DNA of 64,000 nucleotides from Actinospineispora eucalypti (GTDB lineage: Bacteria; Actinomycetota; Actinomycetes; Mycobacteriales; Pseudonocardiaceae), in contig JACHMT010000005.1 in NCBI GenBank assembly GCA_014208095.1, positions 124,001-188,000 on the forward strand. Reading direction: 5' to 3'. The notes beneath the pieces are model-generated. The model searched no databases. It saw nothing but the letters and a program-made list of their open reading frames with translations, and had not been told where the DNA came from. Position numbers and translations under genes: made by a program. Of this stretch, positions 50,646 through 58,888 are shown in pieces; position 1 is the stretch's first letter; each line of letters begins with the position of its first letter.

Positions 50646-51412
50646 GCGAGCGAGGTGTGCGCCGGTTCGTGGCGGATCTGCTGCGGGGCCGCCGGCCGCG
50701 CCGATTCCGGGTCGAAGAGAGCGAAGTGGCCGAGCTGCGCACGGCGATCGTCCTGCGTGCGGCCCGGCCGGGCGGAGCGGCGCCCCGGGAGGAGTTCGTC
50801 ACCGACCTGCGCCGCCGGCTGGCCCAGGAGCTCGGGAGCGGTGAGCCGGCCGAGTCGGGTCGCGTGGAGGCGGGGTCGGCCGCGCGGCCCGACGGGAGCG
50901 AGGACGACGCCACGCCAAAGGACCAGGAACCGACCCCCGGGCCGGTGACACCCATCGGGCACAGCCGGCGCCGGGTGGTCCAGGCCGCATCCCTCGCGGC
51001 CGGGGCGGCGGCGATCGGTGCCGGTGCCGATCATGTGCTCGGCTCCTCCGGCCCCGACGGCGCCCAGGAGACGCTGGCTCCCAACTCCGGGCGTTGGCGG
51101 ACCGTGGTGGCCAGTGCGGACCTGCCCGAAGGCGGGGTGCACGACTTCGACCTCGGCAACGTGACCGGGTTCGTGGCCCGCTCCGCCGGGAGACTGGCGG
51201 CGGTGTCCGGAGTGTGCACCCACCTGGGCTGCCGGCTGGCGTTCAACCCCCAGGCGCGGCGGCTGGACTGCCCCTGCCACAACGCGTCGTTCGCGCTGGG
51301 CGGCCAGCTGCTCCGCTATCAGCTTGCCGTGGCGCCCCGGCCGCTGCCGTTGTTCCAGGTCCGCGAGGTCGACGGGATGGTCCAGGTGTTCGCCCCGGAC
51401 ACGGCAACCTGA
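50642..51412 (+). CDS. Rieske iron-sulfur protein with N-terminal regulatory-like domain
   Basis: A 256-residue protein. Residues ~1-65 are a conserved hydrophilic domain (VRRFVADLLRGRRPRRFRVE, then REEFVTDLRRRLAQEL); a Gly/Glu/Pro-rich linker leads to SRRRVVQAASLAAGAAAIGA, an internal twin-arginine-like hydrophobic segment. Residues ~155-256 are a Rieske domain with GVCTHLGCRLAF and CPCHNASFALGG supplying the cluster ligands. The N-terminal domain stays cytoplasmic beside the sigma factor, so it could act as an anti-sigma whose external iron-sulfur cluster senses redox state; this is inference. Translation is coupled to the sigma factor. Confidence 0.85.
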   Translation: MSERGVRRFVADLLRGRRPRRFRVEESEVAELRTAIVLRAARPGGAAPREEFVTDLRRRLAQELGSGEPAESGRVEAGSAARPDGSEDDATPKDQEPTPGPVTPIGHSRRRVVQAASLAAGAAAIGAGADHVLGSSGPDGAQETLAPNSGRWRTVVASADLPEGGVHDFDLGNVTGFVARSAGRLAAVSGVCTHLGCRLAFNPQARRLDCPCHNASFALGGQLLRYQLAVAPRPLPLFQVREVDGMVQVFAPDTAT

Positions 51413-51502
51413 GCTAGCTGAGAGCTGGCGTAACCGCCGCGCCTATCTACCGGTGAGGGACCCGACCGGCGGGTCCCGTCACCGAAATGGAGAGCGGTTC
51501 AC

Positions 51503-51940
51503 ATGGGCGAACGGGTCAGGTATGCCGGGGCGGCGTGGAGTATCGCCGCCGCGGTCGGGGTGGGGGCGCTGACCGGATGCACGGTCGCTCCGTCCGCGAA
51601 CCCACCGAGCTCATCGAGCTCATCGATGCCGGGCATGACCGGCATGGCCGGGATGGCGCAACCGGTCAACGCGGACGCACCGGTGGCCACCGACACCGTG
51701 GCGATCGAGAACTTCGCCTACTCGCCGGCGACGATCACCGTCAAGGCCGGCACCACGGTCACCTGGACCAACCGGGACCAGGACCCGCACACCGTCACCG
51801 CGATGAACGACGGCCCGTTCCACTCGCCGACGTTGAACAACGGCCAGTCGTTCCGCTTCACGTTCACCGAGCCGGGCCGGTTCGACTACCTGTGCACCAT
51901 CCACCCGTTCATGACCGCCACCGTGGTGGTGACCCCGTGA
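51503..51940 (+). CDS. lipoprotein cupredoxin (plastocyanin-like)
   Basis: A 145-residue exported copper protein. A signal peptide ends in the lipobox ALTGC (Cys near residue 26), so it is tethered outside. After a Ser/Met-rich linker (SSSSSSMPGMTGMAGM), the cupredoxin domain shows VAIENFAYSPATITVKAGTT and DPHTVTA with the first His, then YLCTIHPFM with Cys, His and Met, a complete type 1 copper site. It should carry electrons next to the Rieske protein. GGAGAG precedes the start region; ends overlapping the next GTG. Confidence 0.9.
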   Translation: MGERVRYAGAAWSIAAAVGVGALTGCTVAPSANPPSSSSSSMPGMTGMAGMAQPVNADAPVATDTVAIENFAYSPATITVKAGTTVTWTNRDQDPHTVTAMNDGPFHSPTLNNGQSFRFTFTEPGRFDYLCTIHPFMTATVVVTP

Positions 51941-52878
51941 CCGCCGCACCGGGCGGCGACCCGCGCGGGATGACCCGCCGGCAGCTGATCCGGCACGGCG
52001 CGTGGTTCGGCGCCGCCGTCGCGCTCACCGTGGCCGGCGGTGAGGTGATCAGCCACATAGGCGGCAGCGCACCGGGTCCGGCGGCCGACGACCCGCACGC
52101 GCTGCGGTTCGTGCAGGTCAGCGACAGTCACATCGGTTTCAAGGGGCCGGCCAACACCGACGTCACCGGCTCGTTCGCCCGCGCCGTCGGCCAGGTCAAC
52201 TCGCTCGGCTACCGACCGGACTTCGTCATGCACACCGGCGACCTCACCCACCTGTCGACCGCGGCGCAGTTCGACCAGGTCGACCAGATGCTCAAGGGGC
52301 TGAACACCGGGCAGGTGTTCACCGTGCCCGGCGAGCACGACTCGGTCGACGACCACGGCCAGAAGTACCGGGCCAGGTTCGGCGCCGGCAGCCGGGGCGA
52401 AGGCTGGTACAGCTTCGACGTCAAGGGTGTGCACGTGATCGCGCTGGTCAACACCCTGGCCCTGGAGAAGCTCGGGCACCTGGGCAACGACCAGTTGGAG
52501 TTCATCGAGCGCGACGTGGCGGGGCTGTCGGCCGATACCCCGATCGTGGTGTTCAGCCACATCCCGCTGTTCGCGATGTATCCCACCTGGGGGTGGGGCA
52601 CCGACGACGCCACCCAGGCCCTGTCCTACCTGCGCCGGTTCGCCTCGGTGACCTGCCTGAACGGGCACGTGCACCAGCTGTTCTCCAAGACCGAGGGCAA
52701 CGTCACCTTCCACAGCGCCACCACCACGGCCTACCCGTTGCCCCACCCGGGACAGGGACCGGCGCCGGCCCCGCTCACCCTGCCCGCCGGACAGCTCGGC
52801 GACGCCCTCGGCATCCGACAGGTCAACTACCAACCCGGCCAGCACGACCTCGCCGTGAAGGACACCAAACTCTCATGA
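51937..52878 (+). CDS. Tat-exported calcineurin-like metallophosphoesterase
   Basis: A 313-residue phosphoesterase. MTRRQLIRHGAWFGAAVALT is a twin-arginine signal (residues ~11-32). The catalytic motifs are QVSDSHIGF, MHTGDLTHLS, PGEHD (a variant of GNHD), FSHIPLF and NGHVHQLF. It should act outside the membrane on an unknown phosphate ester. GTG start overlaps the cupredoxin stop and its own stop overlaps the next ATG. Confidence 0.88.
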   Translation: MTAAPGGDPRGMTRRQLIRHGAWFGAAVALTVAGGEVISHIGGSAPGPAADDPHALRFVQVSDSHIGFKGPANTDVTGSFARAVGQVNSLGYRPDFVMHTGDLTHLSTAAQFDQVDQMLKGLNTGQVFTVPGEHDSVDDHGQKYRARFGAGSRGEGWYSFDVKGVHVIALVNTLALEKLGHLGNDQLEFIERDVAGLSADTPIVVFSHIPLFAMYPTWGWGTDDATQALSYLRRFASVTCLNGHVHQLFSKTEGNVTFHSATTTAYPLPHPGQGPAPAPLTLPAGQLGDALGIRQVNYQPGQHDLAVKDTKLS

Positions 52879-53264
52879 CCACCGCACGCCGCATCCTGGC
52901 CGCGCTCTGCCTCGTCGTCAGCGGATACATCCACGCCCAGCTCTACCTGCACGGCTACCGCGTCATCCCCGGCGTCGGGCCGGCGTTCCTGCTACAGGCC
53001 AGCGGGTCTCTCGCGGTCGGACTGCTGCTGCTGATCGCCGGCCCGTTGATGTTGCGGCTGGGCGGGATCGGCCTGGCCGCCGGGGCGCTCGCCGGGTTCC
53101 TCGCCTCACGCACGGTAGGCGTGTTCGGCTTTGTGGAACGCGGCCTGCAACCGGCTCCACAAGCACTGATCAGCATCCTCGCCGAAATCGCCGCCGTCGC
53201 GCTGCTCGTCAACTGGTCGTCCCGGAGCTCGGAGCAAAAGTTAAGTGGAGACTTGACTGTTTGA
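52875..53264 (+). CDS. small four-helix membrane protein
   Basis: A 129-residue protein with four hydrophobic helices (ILAALCLVVSGYIHAQLYLH, FLLQASGSLAVGLLLLIAGP, LAAGALAGFLASRTVGVFGF, LISILAEIAAVALLVNW). No family identified. It is the last gene of the sigma/Rieske/cupredoxin operon, joined by ATGA overlap, and so presumably part of the same envelope system. Confidence 0.72.
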   Translation: MTTARRILAALCLVVSGYIHAQLYLHGYRVIPGVGPAFLLQASGSLAVGLLLLIAGPLMLRLGGIGLAAGALAGFLASRTVGVFGFVERGLQPAPQALISILAEIAAVALLVNWSSRSSEQKLSGDLTV

Positions 53265-53297
53265 GGATGCGCCTCTACCGTTAAGTACGTGCTTAAC
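53240..53297. promoter_or_regulatory. pair of inverted repeats at the ArsR start, candidate autoregulatory operator
   Basis: GTTAAGT-GGAG-ACTTGAC (53240-53257) and GTTAAG-TACGTG-CTTAAC (53280-53297) are two copies of the same dyad 40 bp apart. The second overlaps the GTG start codon of the ArsR gene, so binding would block transcription directly. Confidence 0.65.
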
Positions 53298-53666
53298 CAT
53301 GAGTCGCCGGCCGCGGATCAGGTGTTCCACGCGATCGCCGATGCCAACCGGCGGGCGATCATCGAGCACCTGACTCGCGGCCCGGCCACGGTGAGCGAGC
53401 TCGCGCGCCTCCTCGGCGTGACGATCGCGGCCACGGTCCAGCACCTTCAGGTGCTGCAGGCGAGCGAGCTGGTTCGGTCGGAGAAGACCGGACGCGTCCG
53501 CACCTGTCAGATCGATCCATCCGGCCTGCGACGCGCCGAGGAATGGCTGCGCCTCCAGCGAACGACGTGGGAGCGCCGCCTCGACCGCCTCGGCGACGTC
53601 CTCGGCGAGAACGCGGCCGACCACGCCACGGCCCCAGACGACCCCTCCAAGGAGGCCCAATCATGA
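53289..53666 (+). CDS. ArsR family regulator
   Basis: A 125-residue winged-helix protein: QVFHAIADANRRAIIEHLTR, ELARLLGVTIAATVQHLQVL (recognition helix) and LVRSEKTGRVRTCQIDPSGL (wing). No metal-binding residues stand out; it belongs to the group paired with AHSA1/SRPBCC proteins rather than metal sensors. ATGA overlap with the next gene. Two matching dyads flank its start codon. Confidence 0.88.
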   Translation: MLNHESPAADQVFHAIADANRRAIIEHLTRGPATVSELARLLGVTIAATVQHLQVLQASELVRSEKTGRVRTCQIDPSGLRRAEEWLRLQRTTWERRLDRLGDVLGENAADHATAPDDPSKEAQS

Positions 53667-54112
53667 TCGAGCACTCGGTGAAGCACAGCACGTTCACACT
53701 GGAGCGGACCTACTCCGCTTCCCCGGCTCAGGTGTTCGGGGCATGGGCCGACCGCGACACGAAGGCGAAATGGTTCGCGGCCCAGGACACCGACTACACC
53801 CTCGACTTCCGCGTCGGCGGCACCGAAGCCGTCCACGGACACACCGACGACGGAGCGGAGATCGCCGCCGAATCGGTCTACCACGACATCCTCACCGACC
53901 AGCGCATCGTCTACACCACCCTCCTCTACGGCCGCGGCGTGCTGGCGACCGTGTCGGTGACCACCGTGGAGATCGTCCCCGACGGCACCGGCACGCACCT
54001 GGTGCTCACCGAACAGGACACCTTCCTCGACAACCGGGAACAGCCCGAATGGCGCCACCAGGGCACCGGCGACTGGCTGGACGCGCTCGGCCGCGAACTC
54101 GGCCACTCCTGA
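53663..54112 (+). CDS. SRPBCC (AHSA1-like) protein
   Basis: A 149-residue Bet v 1-like fold protein. TLERTYSASPAQVFGAWADR, TKAKWFAAQDTDYTLDFRVG and LVLTEQDTFLDNREQPEW are typical of AHSA1/START-like proteins that bind a hydrophobic ligand. These commonly form an operon with an ArsR repressor, as here, by 4-bp overlap. Ligand unknown. Confidence 0.88.
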   Translation: MIEHSVKHSTFTLERTYSASPAQVFGAWADRDTKAKWFAAQDTDYTLDFRVGGTEAVHGHTDDGAEIAAESVYHDILTDQRIVYTTLLYGRGVLATVSVTTVEIVPDGTGTHLVLTEQDTFLDNREQPEWRHQGTGDWLDALGRELGHS

Positions 54113-54244
54113 CGGCCGGGCCACGACCTGGATCGGGGCGGCGGTCACAAACCGGGCCGCCGTCCTGTCCTAGGGGATGACTGGACGGCCTGACCCATGG
54201 CGCCGTCGATGTCCTCGGTTGACGCTCGGTAAGGGGAGAACAAT

Positions 54245-55159
54245 ATGAGTTCGGTCAACGTCGCACGCCCCGATGTGCCGGGGTATGACGAGTTGGTTCC
54301 GTCGCGCTACGCGCTGAAGGTCGGCGACATCGACGTGATGGTGATCAGCGACGGGGTGCTGCCGATTACCGCCGTGACGCTGGCCACCAACGCCGCCCCG
54401 GCCGACCTGGCGGCCTGGCTGCGGGACATGTTCCTGCCGCCGGAGATGCTCGACTGGCCGCTGAATGTGGCCGTGGTCCGTAGCGGCGGCCGGACCATCC
54501 TCATCGATTCCGGGCTGGGGACGGAGTTTCCGGGCTTCCCGAGGGCCGGGCAGCTGGCCGTGCGGCTGGACGCCGCCGGGATCGATCCCGCCTCCGTGAC
54601 CGATGTGGTGCTCACCCACCTGCACATGGACCACATCGGCGGGCTGCTCGTCGACGGGTTGAGGGGCCGGCTGCGCCCGGACCTGCGGGTTCACCTGGCG
54701 GCCGCCGAGGCCGAGTTCTGGGAGGCGCCCGACTTCTCCCGCACCGTCATGCCGGCACCGGTGCCGGACGTGCTCCGAACCACCGCCTCGCGGTTCCTGG
54801 ACGTGTACCGCGGCAACCTGAAGCCGTTCGAGACCGAGTACGAGGTGGCGCCAGGAGTAATGATCTGCCGTACCGGAGGTCACACTCCCGGCCACAGCAT
54901 CGTTCGCCTGGAGTCCGGCGGCGACCGGCTGACGTTCGCCGGCGATGCCGTGTTCCAGCCCGGGTTCGACAACCCCGAGTGGCACAACGGCTTCGAACAC
55001 GATCCCGAGGAATCGGCCCGCGTCCGGATTCGTCTGTTGACCGAGCTGGCGGCGAGCGGTGAGCAACTGGTGGCCACCCACCTGCCGTTCCCGTCCGTCT
55101 GCCACGTGACGGTCGCCGGCAACGCCTTCCGTTTCGTACCGGTCGTCTGGGATTACTGA
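54245..55159 (+). CDS. MBL-fold metallohydrolase
   Basis: A 304-residue metallo-beta-lactamase-fold enzyme. The metal site is VVLTHLHMDHIGGLLVDG (H-x-H-x-D-H), followed by GGHTPGHSIVRLESGG and LTFAGDAVFQPGFDNPEW and the late ATHLPFPS. This is the AttM/quorum-quenching-like subgroup in broad terms, but lactonase activity is only one possibility. GGGGAG precedes the ATG. Stand-alone. Confidence 0.9.
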   Translation: MSSVNVARPDVPGYDELVPSRYALKVGDIDVMVISDGVLPITAVTLATNAAPADLAAWLRDMFLPPEMLDWPLNVAVVRSGGRTILIDSGLGTEFPGFPRAGQLAVRLDAAGIDPASVTDVVLTHLHMDHIGGLLVDGLRGRLRPDLRVHLAAAEAEFWEAPDFSRTVMPAPVPDVLRTTASRFLDVYRGNLKPFETEYEVAPGVMICRTGGHTPGHSIVRLESGGDRLTFAGDAVFQPGFDNPEWHNGFEHDPEESARVRIRLLTELAASGEQLVATHLPFPSVCHVTVAGNAFRFVPVVWDY

Positions 55160-55269
55160 CCGCCCCTTGGCCGGCGGCAATATTCGTGGCGAAAGCTCCC
55201 CGATGTGGGGGATCATTGGGTGTAGACCCCTGGGCCACGCCGTCGATACGCGCGGCCGGAGAGGTGGGT

Positions 55270-56382
55270 ATGGGCTACCGGCGAGCGTTTCTCCGCGCTG
55301 TGGTGTTCGTGATCGGCGCCATTGCGCTTCCGGCCACCCTTACCGCGACCCCGCACGCTCCGGCCGCCGTCATCGAGGCGCCGCATCCGAGTGCCTCGGC
55401 GCAGCAGCCCCCGGTTCGCGTCGCCGGCTTCGCCGATCGGCTGCGGGCCGAGGAGCCCGACGACGACAACCCCGGTGTCTGCGAACTCGCCTCGGCGCAG
55501 TCGTTGCTGGTCAACCACCCCGGGGCGGTGTGGGTCTGGGACGGCGCCTTCGTCGTGCTCATGGACCGCTCGCGCGTTGTGGCGCGCTGTGGGCCCGAGA
55601 CCCAGTACCTCTGGTCGGTGGGTCCGCCGTTCACCGTGTGGGCGCCCACGCCGGGGTACCTGTTGCCGCCGTCGATCCCGGTGCCGAGTCCCGGCTGCCA
55701 GTGGTGGCAGACCAACTGCGAGAACGGGATCGACCTCTGCTCGGCCCCGCCCGCCGACTGCGCCACTGCCCGGGCCCGTTGCGCCTATCCCGTCGGCTGC
55801 CCGACCGGGATGGAGTCCACCCCCGCGGCGACGCCCTCGCCCGACCCGGCCACGACCGACCCGTCAAGCTCGACCGACACGTCGAGTTCCACCGACACGT
55901 CGAGTTCCACGGACTCGTCAAACTCCACCCTCGGGCAAACCCTGCCGGTACCCAACGGCCAGTCCGCGCCGTCCGGCCCGCGCGAAACGCCGGGAACCCG
56001 GCCGACCGAAAAGCTCACGCCGCTCGACCCGACGAAAACGGACGACCAGGACGGATCGCCGGAAGTCGCGTTGCCACAAGCGCCCGAGGTAACCCTCGAA
56101 CCAACTCAGCCGGGGCGGCAGGTGCTACCCGAGCTGCCCAGTCCCGACGTCACCGACTCCAGCCCGGACATCACCGGCACCAGCCCGGACATGAGCGGCT
56201 CCAGCCCGGATATCACTGGCTCCAGCCCGAACATCATCGATAGCGGCCCCGGCGTCACCGGCTCCAGCCCGACCATCACCGACCCCGGCGGCGGGATGAG
56301 TGGCTCGAGTCCGGGCAGCTCGGGTTCCGACTCCGGCGGCGGCAGTTCTGGGTCACCCGGCCCGCTCATCCCCACGGGGTGA
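55270..56382 (+). CDS. secreted Ser/Thr/Pro-rich protein
   Basis: A 370-residue exported protein of unknown function. A signal peptide covers the first ~32 residues (RRAFLRAVVFVIGAIALPAT). A compact Cys-containing domain follows to ~residue 180 (GAVWVWDGAFVVLMDRSRVV, six cysteines near CQWWQTNC and CSAPPADC). The rest is low-complexity: STDTSSSTDTSSSTDSS, then near-repeats of SSPDITG. The tail may span the cell wall. GAGGTGG precedes the ATG at 55270. Confidence 0.78.
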   Translation: MGYRRAFLRAVVFVIGAIALPATLTATPHAPAAVIEAPHPSASAQQPPVRVAGFADRLRAEEPDDDNPGVCELASAQSLLVNHPGAVWVWDGAFVVLMDRSRVVARCGPETQYLWSVGPPFTVWAPTPGYLLPPSIPVPSPGCQWWQTNCENGIDLCSAPPADCATARARCAYPVGCPTGMESTPAATPSPDPATTDPSSSTDTSSSTDTSSSTDSSNSTLGQTLPVPNGQSAPSGPRETPGTRPTEKLTPLDPTKTDDQDGSPEVALPQAPEVTLEPTQPGRQVLPELPSPDVTDSSPDITGTSPDMSGSSPDITGSSPNIIDSGPGVTGSSPTITDPGGGMSGSSPGSSGSDSGGGSSGSPGPLIPTG

Positions 56383-56485
56383 GCACGGGCAGATCCGGTG
56401 CGGATGTCGAGGGCGGCTTGGCGGCTCCGTCCCAGGGGCAGGTGCGGCCGCCGTGGTTGCACGACGCACTGGAAGGAGAGCCGCC

Positions 56486-56938
56486 ATGGCCATCGCCGAG
56501 GACCTCGACCGCGCCACCGACTCGCAGTGGGACTGGGTCGCCGAGCACACCCGCACGTACCTGGCCTCGGGCGGCACCGAAGGTCATGACCGGGACGGCG
56601 TGCGCACCCTCGTGCTCGCCACGACCGGACGGCGGACCGGTATCCCCCGCCGCACCTGCCTGATCTACGGCACCTCGGGCGACGAGTACGTCGTTGTCGC
56701 CTCCAAGGGCGGCGCCGAGGAGAACCCGGCATGGTTCATGAACCTCGAGGCGGACCCCAGCGTCGGGGTGCAGGTCGGCACCCGCCGGTTCACCGCCCGC
56801 GCCCGCGTCGCAACCTCGACCGAGCGCGCCCCGCTCTGGGCTCAGATGGTGGACATCTTCCCGCTCTACGACGAGTACGCGCACAAGACCGGCCGGGAGA
56901 TCCCGATCGTCCTGCTCACCCCGGTTGGCGGCGGGTGA
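56486..56938 (+). CDS. deazaflavin-dependent nitroreductase (DDN) family protein
   Basis: A 150-residue F420-binding protein of the DDN group. TLVLATTGRRTGIPRRTCLI and EYVVVASKGGAEENPAWFMN with LEADPSVGVQVGTRRF are the family signatures. It reduces unknown substrates with coenzyme F420. AAGGAGAG lies before the ATG at 56486. Its end overlaps that of the convergent TetR gene by 23 bp. Confidence 0.9.
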   Translation: MAIAEDLDRATDSQWDWVAEHTRTYLASGGTEGHDRDGVRTLVLATTGRRTGIPRRTCLIYGTSGDEYVVVASKGGAEENPAWFMNLEADPSVGVQVGTRRFTARARVATSTERAPLWAQMVDIFPLYDEYAHKTGREIPIVLLTPVGGG

Positions 56939-57542
56939 TCTGCTCGGTGAGGTAGCGCTGCATGAGCTCGCGGGCGTCGAGTTGGAAGAGGTTCAGCCGG
57001 TGGGTGTGGCGCAGTAGGAGCAGCCCGGTCGAGTGGGCGAAGGCTTCGGCGGTCAGCCGGGTGGCCTCGGGCGCGCCGAACAGTTGCTCCGCGGCCTTAC
57101 GCACGGGCTCCAGGGTTGCCAGCAGCGCGGCGTTGAGCTCGCGGTTGACCTCGTGATCGGGCAGCCCCCGGGGGGCCACCCCGCCGGCGAACAGGTAGAA
57201 CCCCATGTCGAGGTCACGGGGGTTCGCATCGTAGAAGTCGAAGAAGGCCATGCCCGCTGCGACGAACCGGGCGGCGGCCCCGTCGGCATCGGCCGACGCG
57301 GTCTCGGTCGCCGTCCGTAGCCGCCGCAGCGATTCGCGCAGGGCCGCCGCGTAGATGTGCTCCTTGCTCGGGAAGTACCCGTAGATCGCGCCGGGTGCGT
57401 AGCCGGCCTCCTTGGCGATGGCCCTGATGCTGGCCTCGCGCATTCCCTCGCGGGCGAAGACCCGCAGCGCCGCCTCCAGGATCAGGCCCCGTTTGGCCTC
57501 GGTCACCGCGCCGAGTCGATCCGCGCGCGCAGCGTCAGACAT
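56916..57542 (-). CDS. TetR regulator
   Basis: A 208-residue TetR repressor: LILEAALRVFAREGMREASI, RAIAKEAGYAPGAIYGYFPS (helix-turn-helix) and KEHIYAAALRESLRRL. The C-terminal ligand domain is typical of regulators of lipid or CoA metabolism. It is divergent from the acyl-CoA dehydrogenase gene; two dyads at 57584-57614 lie between. Confidence 0.88.
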   Translation of the reverse strand: MSDAARADRLGAVTEAKRGLILEAALRVFAREGMREASIRAIAKEAGYAPGAIYGYFPSKEHIYAAALRESLRRLRTATETASADADGAAARFVAAGMAFFDFYDANPRDLDMGFYLFAGGVAPRGLPDHEVNRELNAALLATLEPVRKAAEQLFGAPEATRLTAEAFAHSTGLLLLRHTHRLNLFQLDARELMQRYLTEQITRRQPG

Positions 57543-57583
57543 GCGTCGAGCCCTTCCGTCCGGGGTAGCGCGACGCTACAGTC

Positions 57584-57614
57584 TGAACGGCGTTCATCAA
57601 AATGAACACTGTTC
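57584..57614. promoter_or_regulatory. two dyads between TetR and the acyl-CoA dehydrogenase operon
   Basis: TGAAC-GGC-GTTCA (57584-57596) and GAAC-ACT-GTTC (57604-57614) share half-sites GAAC/GTTC and lie 19 bp apart centre to centre. This is the expected place for the divergent TetR to control both directions. Confidence 0.6.
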
Positions 57615-57643
57615 TATCAGTCGTCGGGAAGGAGTCCAGGCTG

Positions 57644-58888
57644 ATGACCACCGTCGTCGACATCGCCGCCAGCGAACGGGTGACCGCCTATACCGAGCGC
57701 TTCCGTGAGTTCCTCGACAACGACGTGGCTCGGCTGGGGGAGGAGCTGGCGGGCCGGGAGGCCGGCACGCCGAGCCAGCCACGTTTCGACGAGCAGGGGC
57801 GGATGCACCCGGCGGTGTGGGAGGCCCGTCGTGAGGTGCAGCGACGCGCCGGCGGGGCCGGCCTGTACGCCCCGCACGCCGGCGTCGAGGTGGGCGGTGG
57901 CGGGTTCGGCCTGGTCGAGATGCATCACGTGGAGGAGTTCGTCTACCGGCACTCGGGGCTCGGGCTGGGCCTGGCCGCGCTGGGGTGGACCGAAGGACCG
58001 AACCCGGCGATCGAGCACTGCTCGGGCGCGATGCGCGAGCGGTACCTGACCCCGCTGGTCAAGGGGGAGATCACGGCGGCCTTCTGCAACACCGAGCTCG
58101 GGGTGGGCTCGGACGTCCTGCGGATGGCGACCCACGCGGTCCGCGACGGCGGCGACTGGGTGATCAACGGGACCAAGGGCTGGATCACCAACTCGCACTT
58201 CGCCGATGTCCTGCAGGTGGTGGCGGTGACCGAGCCGGGAGCGGGCACCCGGTCGCTGTCGATGTTCCTGGTCGATGCCGACGCCCCCGGGGTGACCCGG
58301 GGCCCGGACCTGCCCACGACCCTGGCCGACGGGCTGACCGGGACGCTGGAGTTCGCCGGTGTGCGTGTCCCGGCCGAGAACGTGGTCGGCGAGATCGGCG
58401 ACGGCTTCGCGCTCGCCATGTCGTGGATCAACTGGCGGCGGCTGTGCCGGGGCGGCATGTGCGCGGGCTGGGGCGCCTGGCTGCTGGAACGCTCCGTGGA
58501 CTACGCGCGGCGGCGCCAGTCGGGCGGCAAGCCGATCGCCGAGCAGCAGGTCATCCAGCACATGCTGGCGAACATGCACGCCGACATCTACCAGGCGCGG
58601 GCCACGTCCCTGGTCGCCCAGGCCGAGCTGGACGGGCTCGGCCCGTACGGCCGGCCGTTGCACCCCGATGCCCCTCGGCTGATCAGCCTGGTGAAGGTGA
58701 TCAACGACGAGGCGTTCTTCCGGGTCGCGGACACGGCGGTCCAGGTGCGGGGCGCGGTCGGTCTGATCCAGGACTCCCCGGAGGAGAAGCTGTTCCGGGT
58801 TGCCCGCAACCTGCGCATCCCGGCCGGGACCACGGAGATCCAGCGCAACGCGATCGCCCGCGGCCTGTTGCGGGGCCGGGCGGCGTGA
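57644..58888 (+). CDS. acyl-CoA dehydrogenase
   Basis: A 414-residue FAD-dependent acyl-CoA dehydrogenase. AAFCNTELGVGSDVLRMATH and VINGTKGWITNSHFADVLQV are the FAD/substrate binding motifs of the middle domain, and KLFRVARNLRIPAGTTEIQR with NAIARGLLRG is the usual ending. The catalytic glutamate is not placed with certainty. The ATG at 57644 has GGAAGGAG upstream, preferred over 57602. It is translationally coupled to the next gene (GTGA). Confidence 0.87.
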   Translation: MTTVVDIAASERVTAYTERFREFLDNDVARLGEELAGREAGTPSQPRFDEQGRMHPAVWEARREVQRRAGGAGLYAPHAGVEVGGGGFGLVEMHHVEEFVYRHSGLGLGLAALGWTEGPNPAIEHCSGAMRERYLTPLVKGEITAAFCNTELGVGSDVLRMATHAVRDGGDWVINGTKGWITNSHFADVLQVVAVTEPGAGTRSLSMFLVDADAPGVTRGPDLPTTLADGLTGTLEFAGVRVPAENVVGEIGDGFALAMSWINWRRLCRGGMCAGWGAWLLERSVDYARRRQSGGKPIAEQQVIQHMLANMHADIYQARATSLVAQAELDGLGPYGRPLHPDAPRLISLVKVINDEAFFRVADTAVQVRGAVGLIQDSPEEKLFRVARNLRIPAGTTEIQRNAIARGLLRGRAA

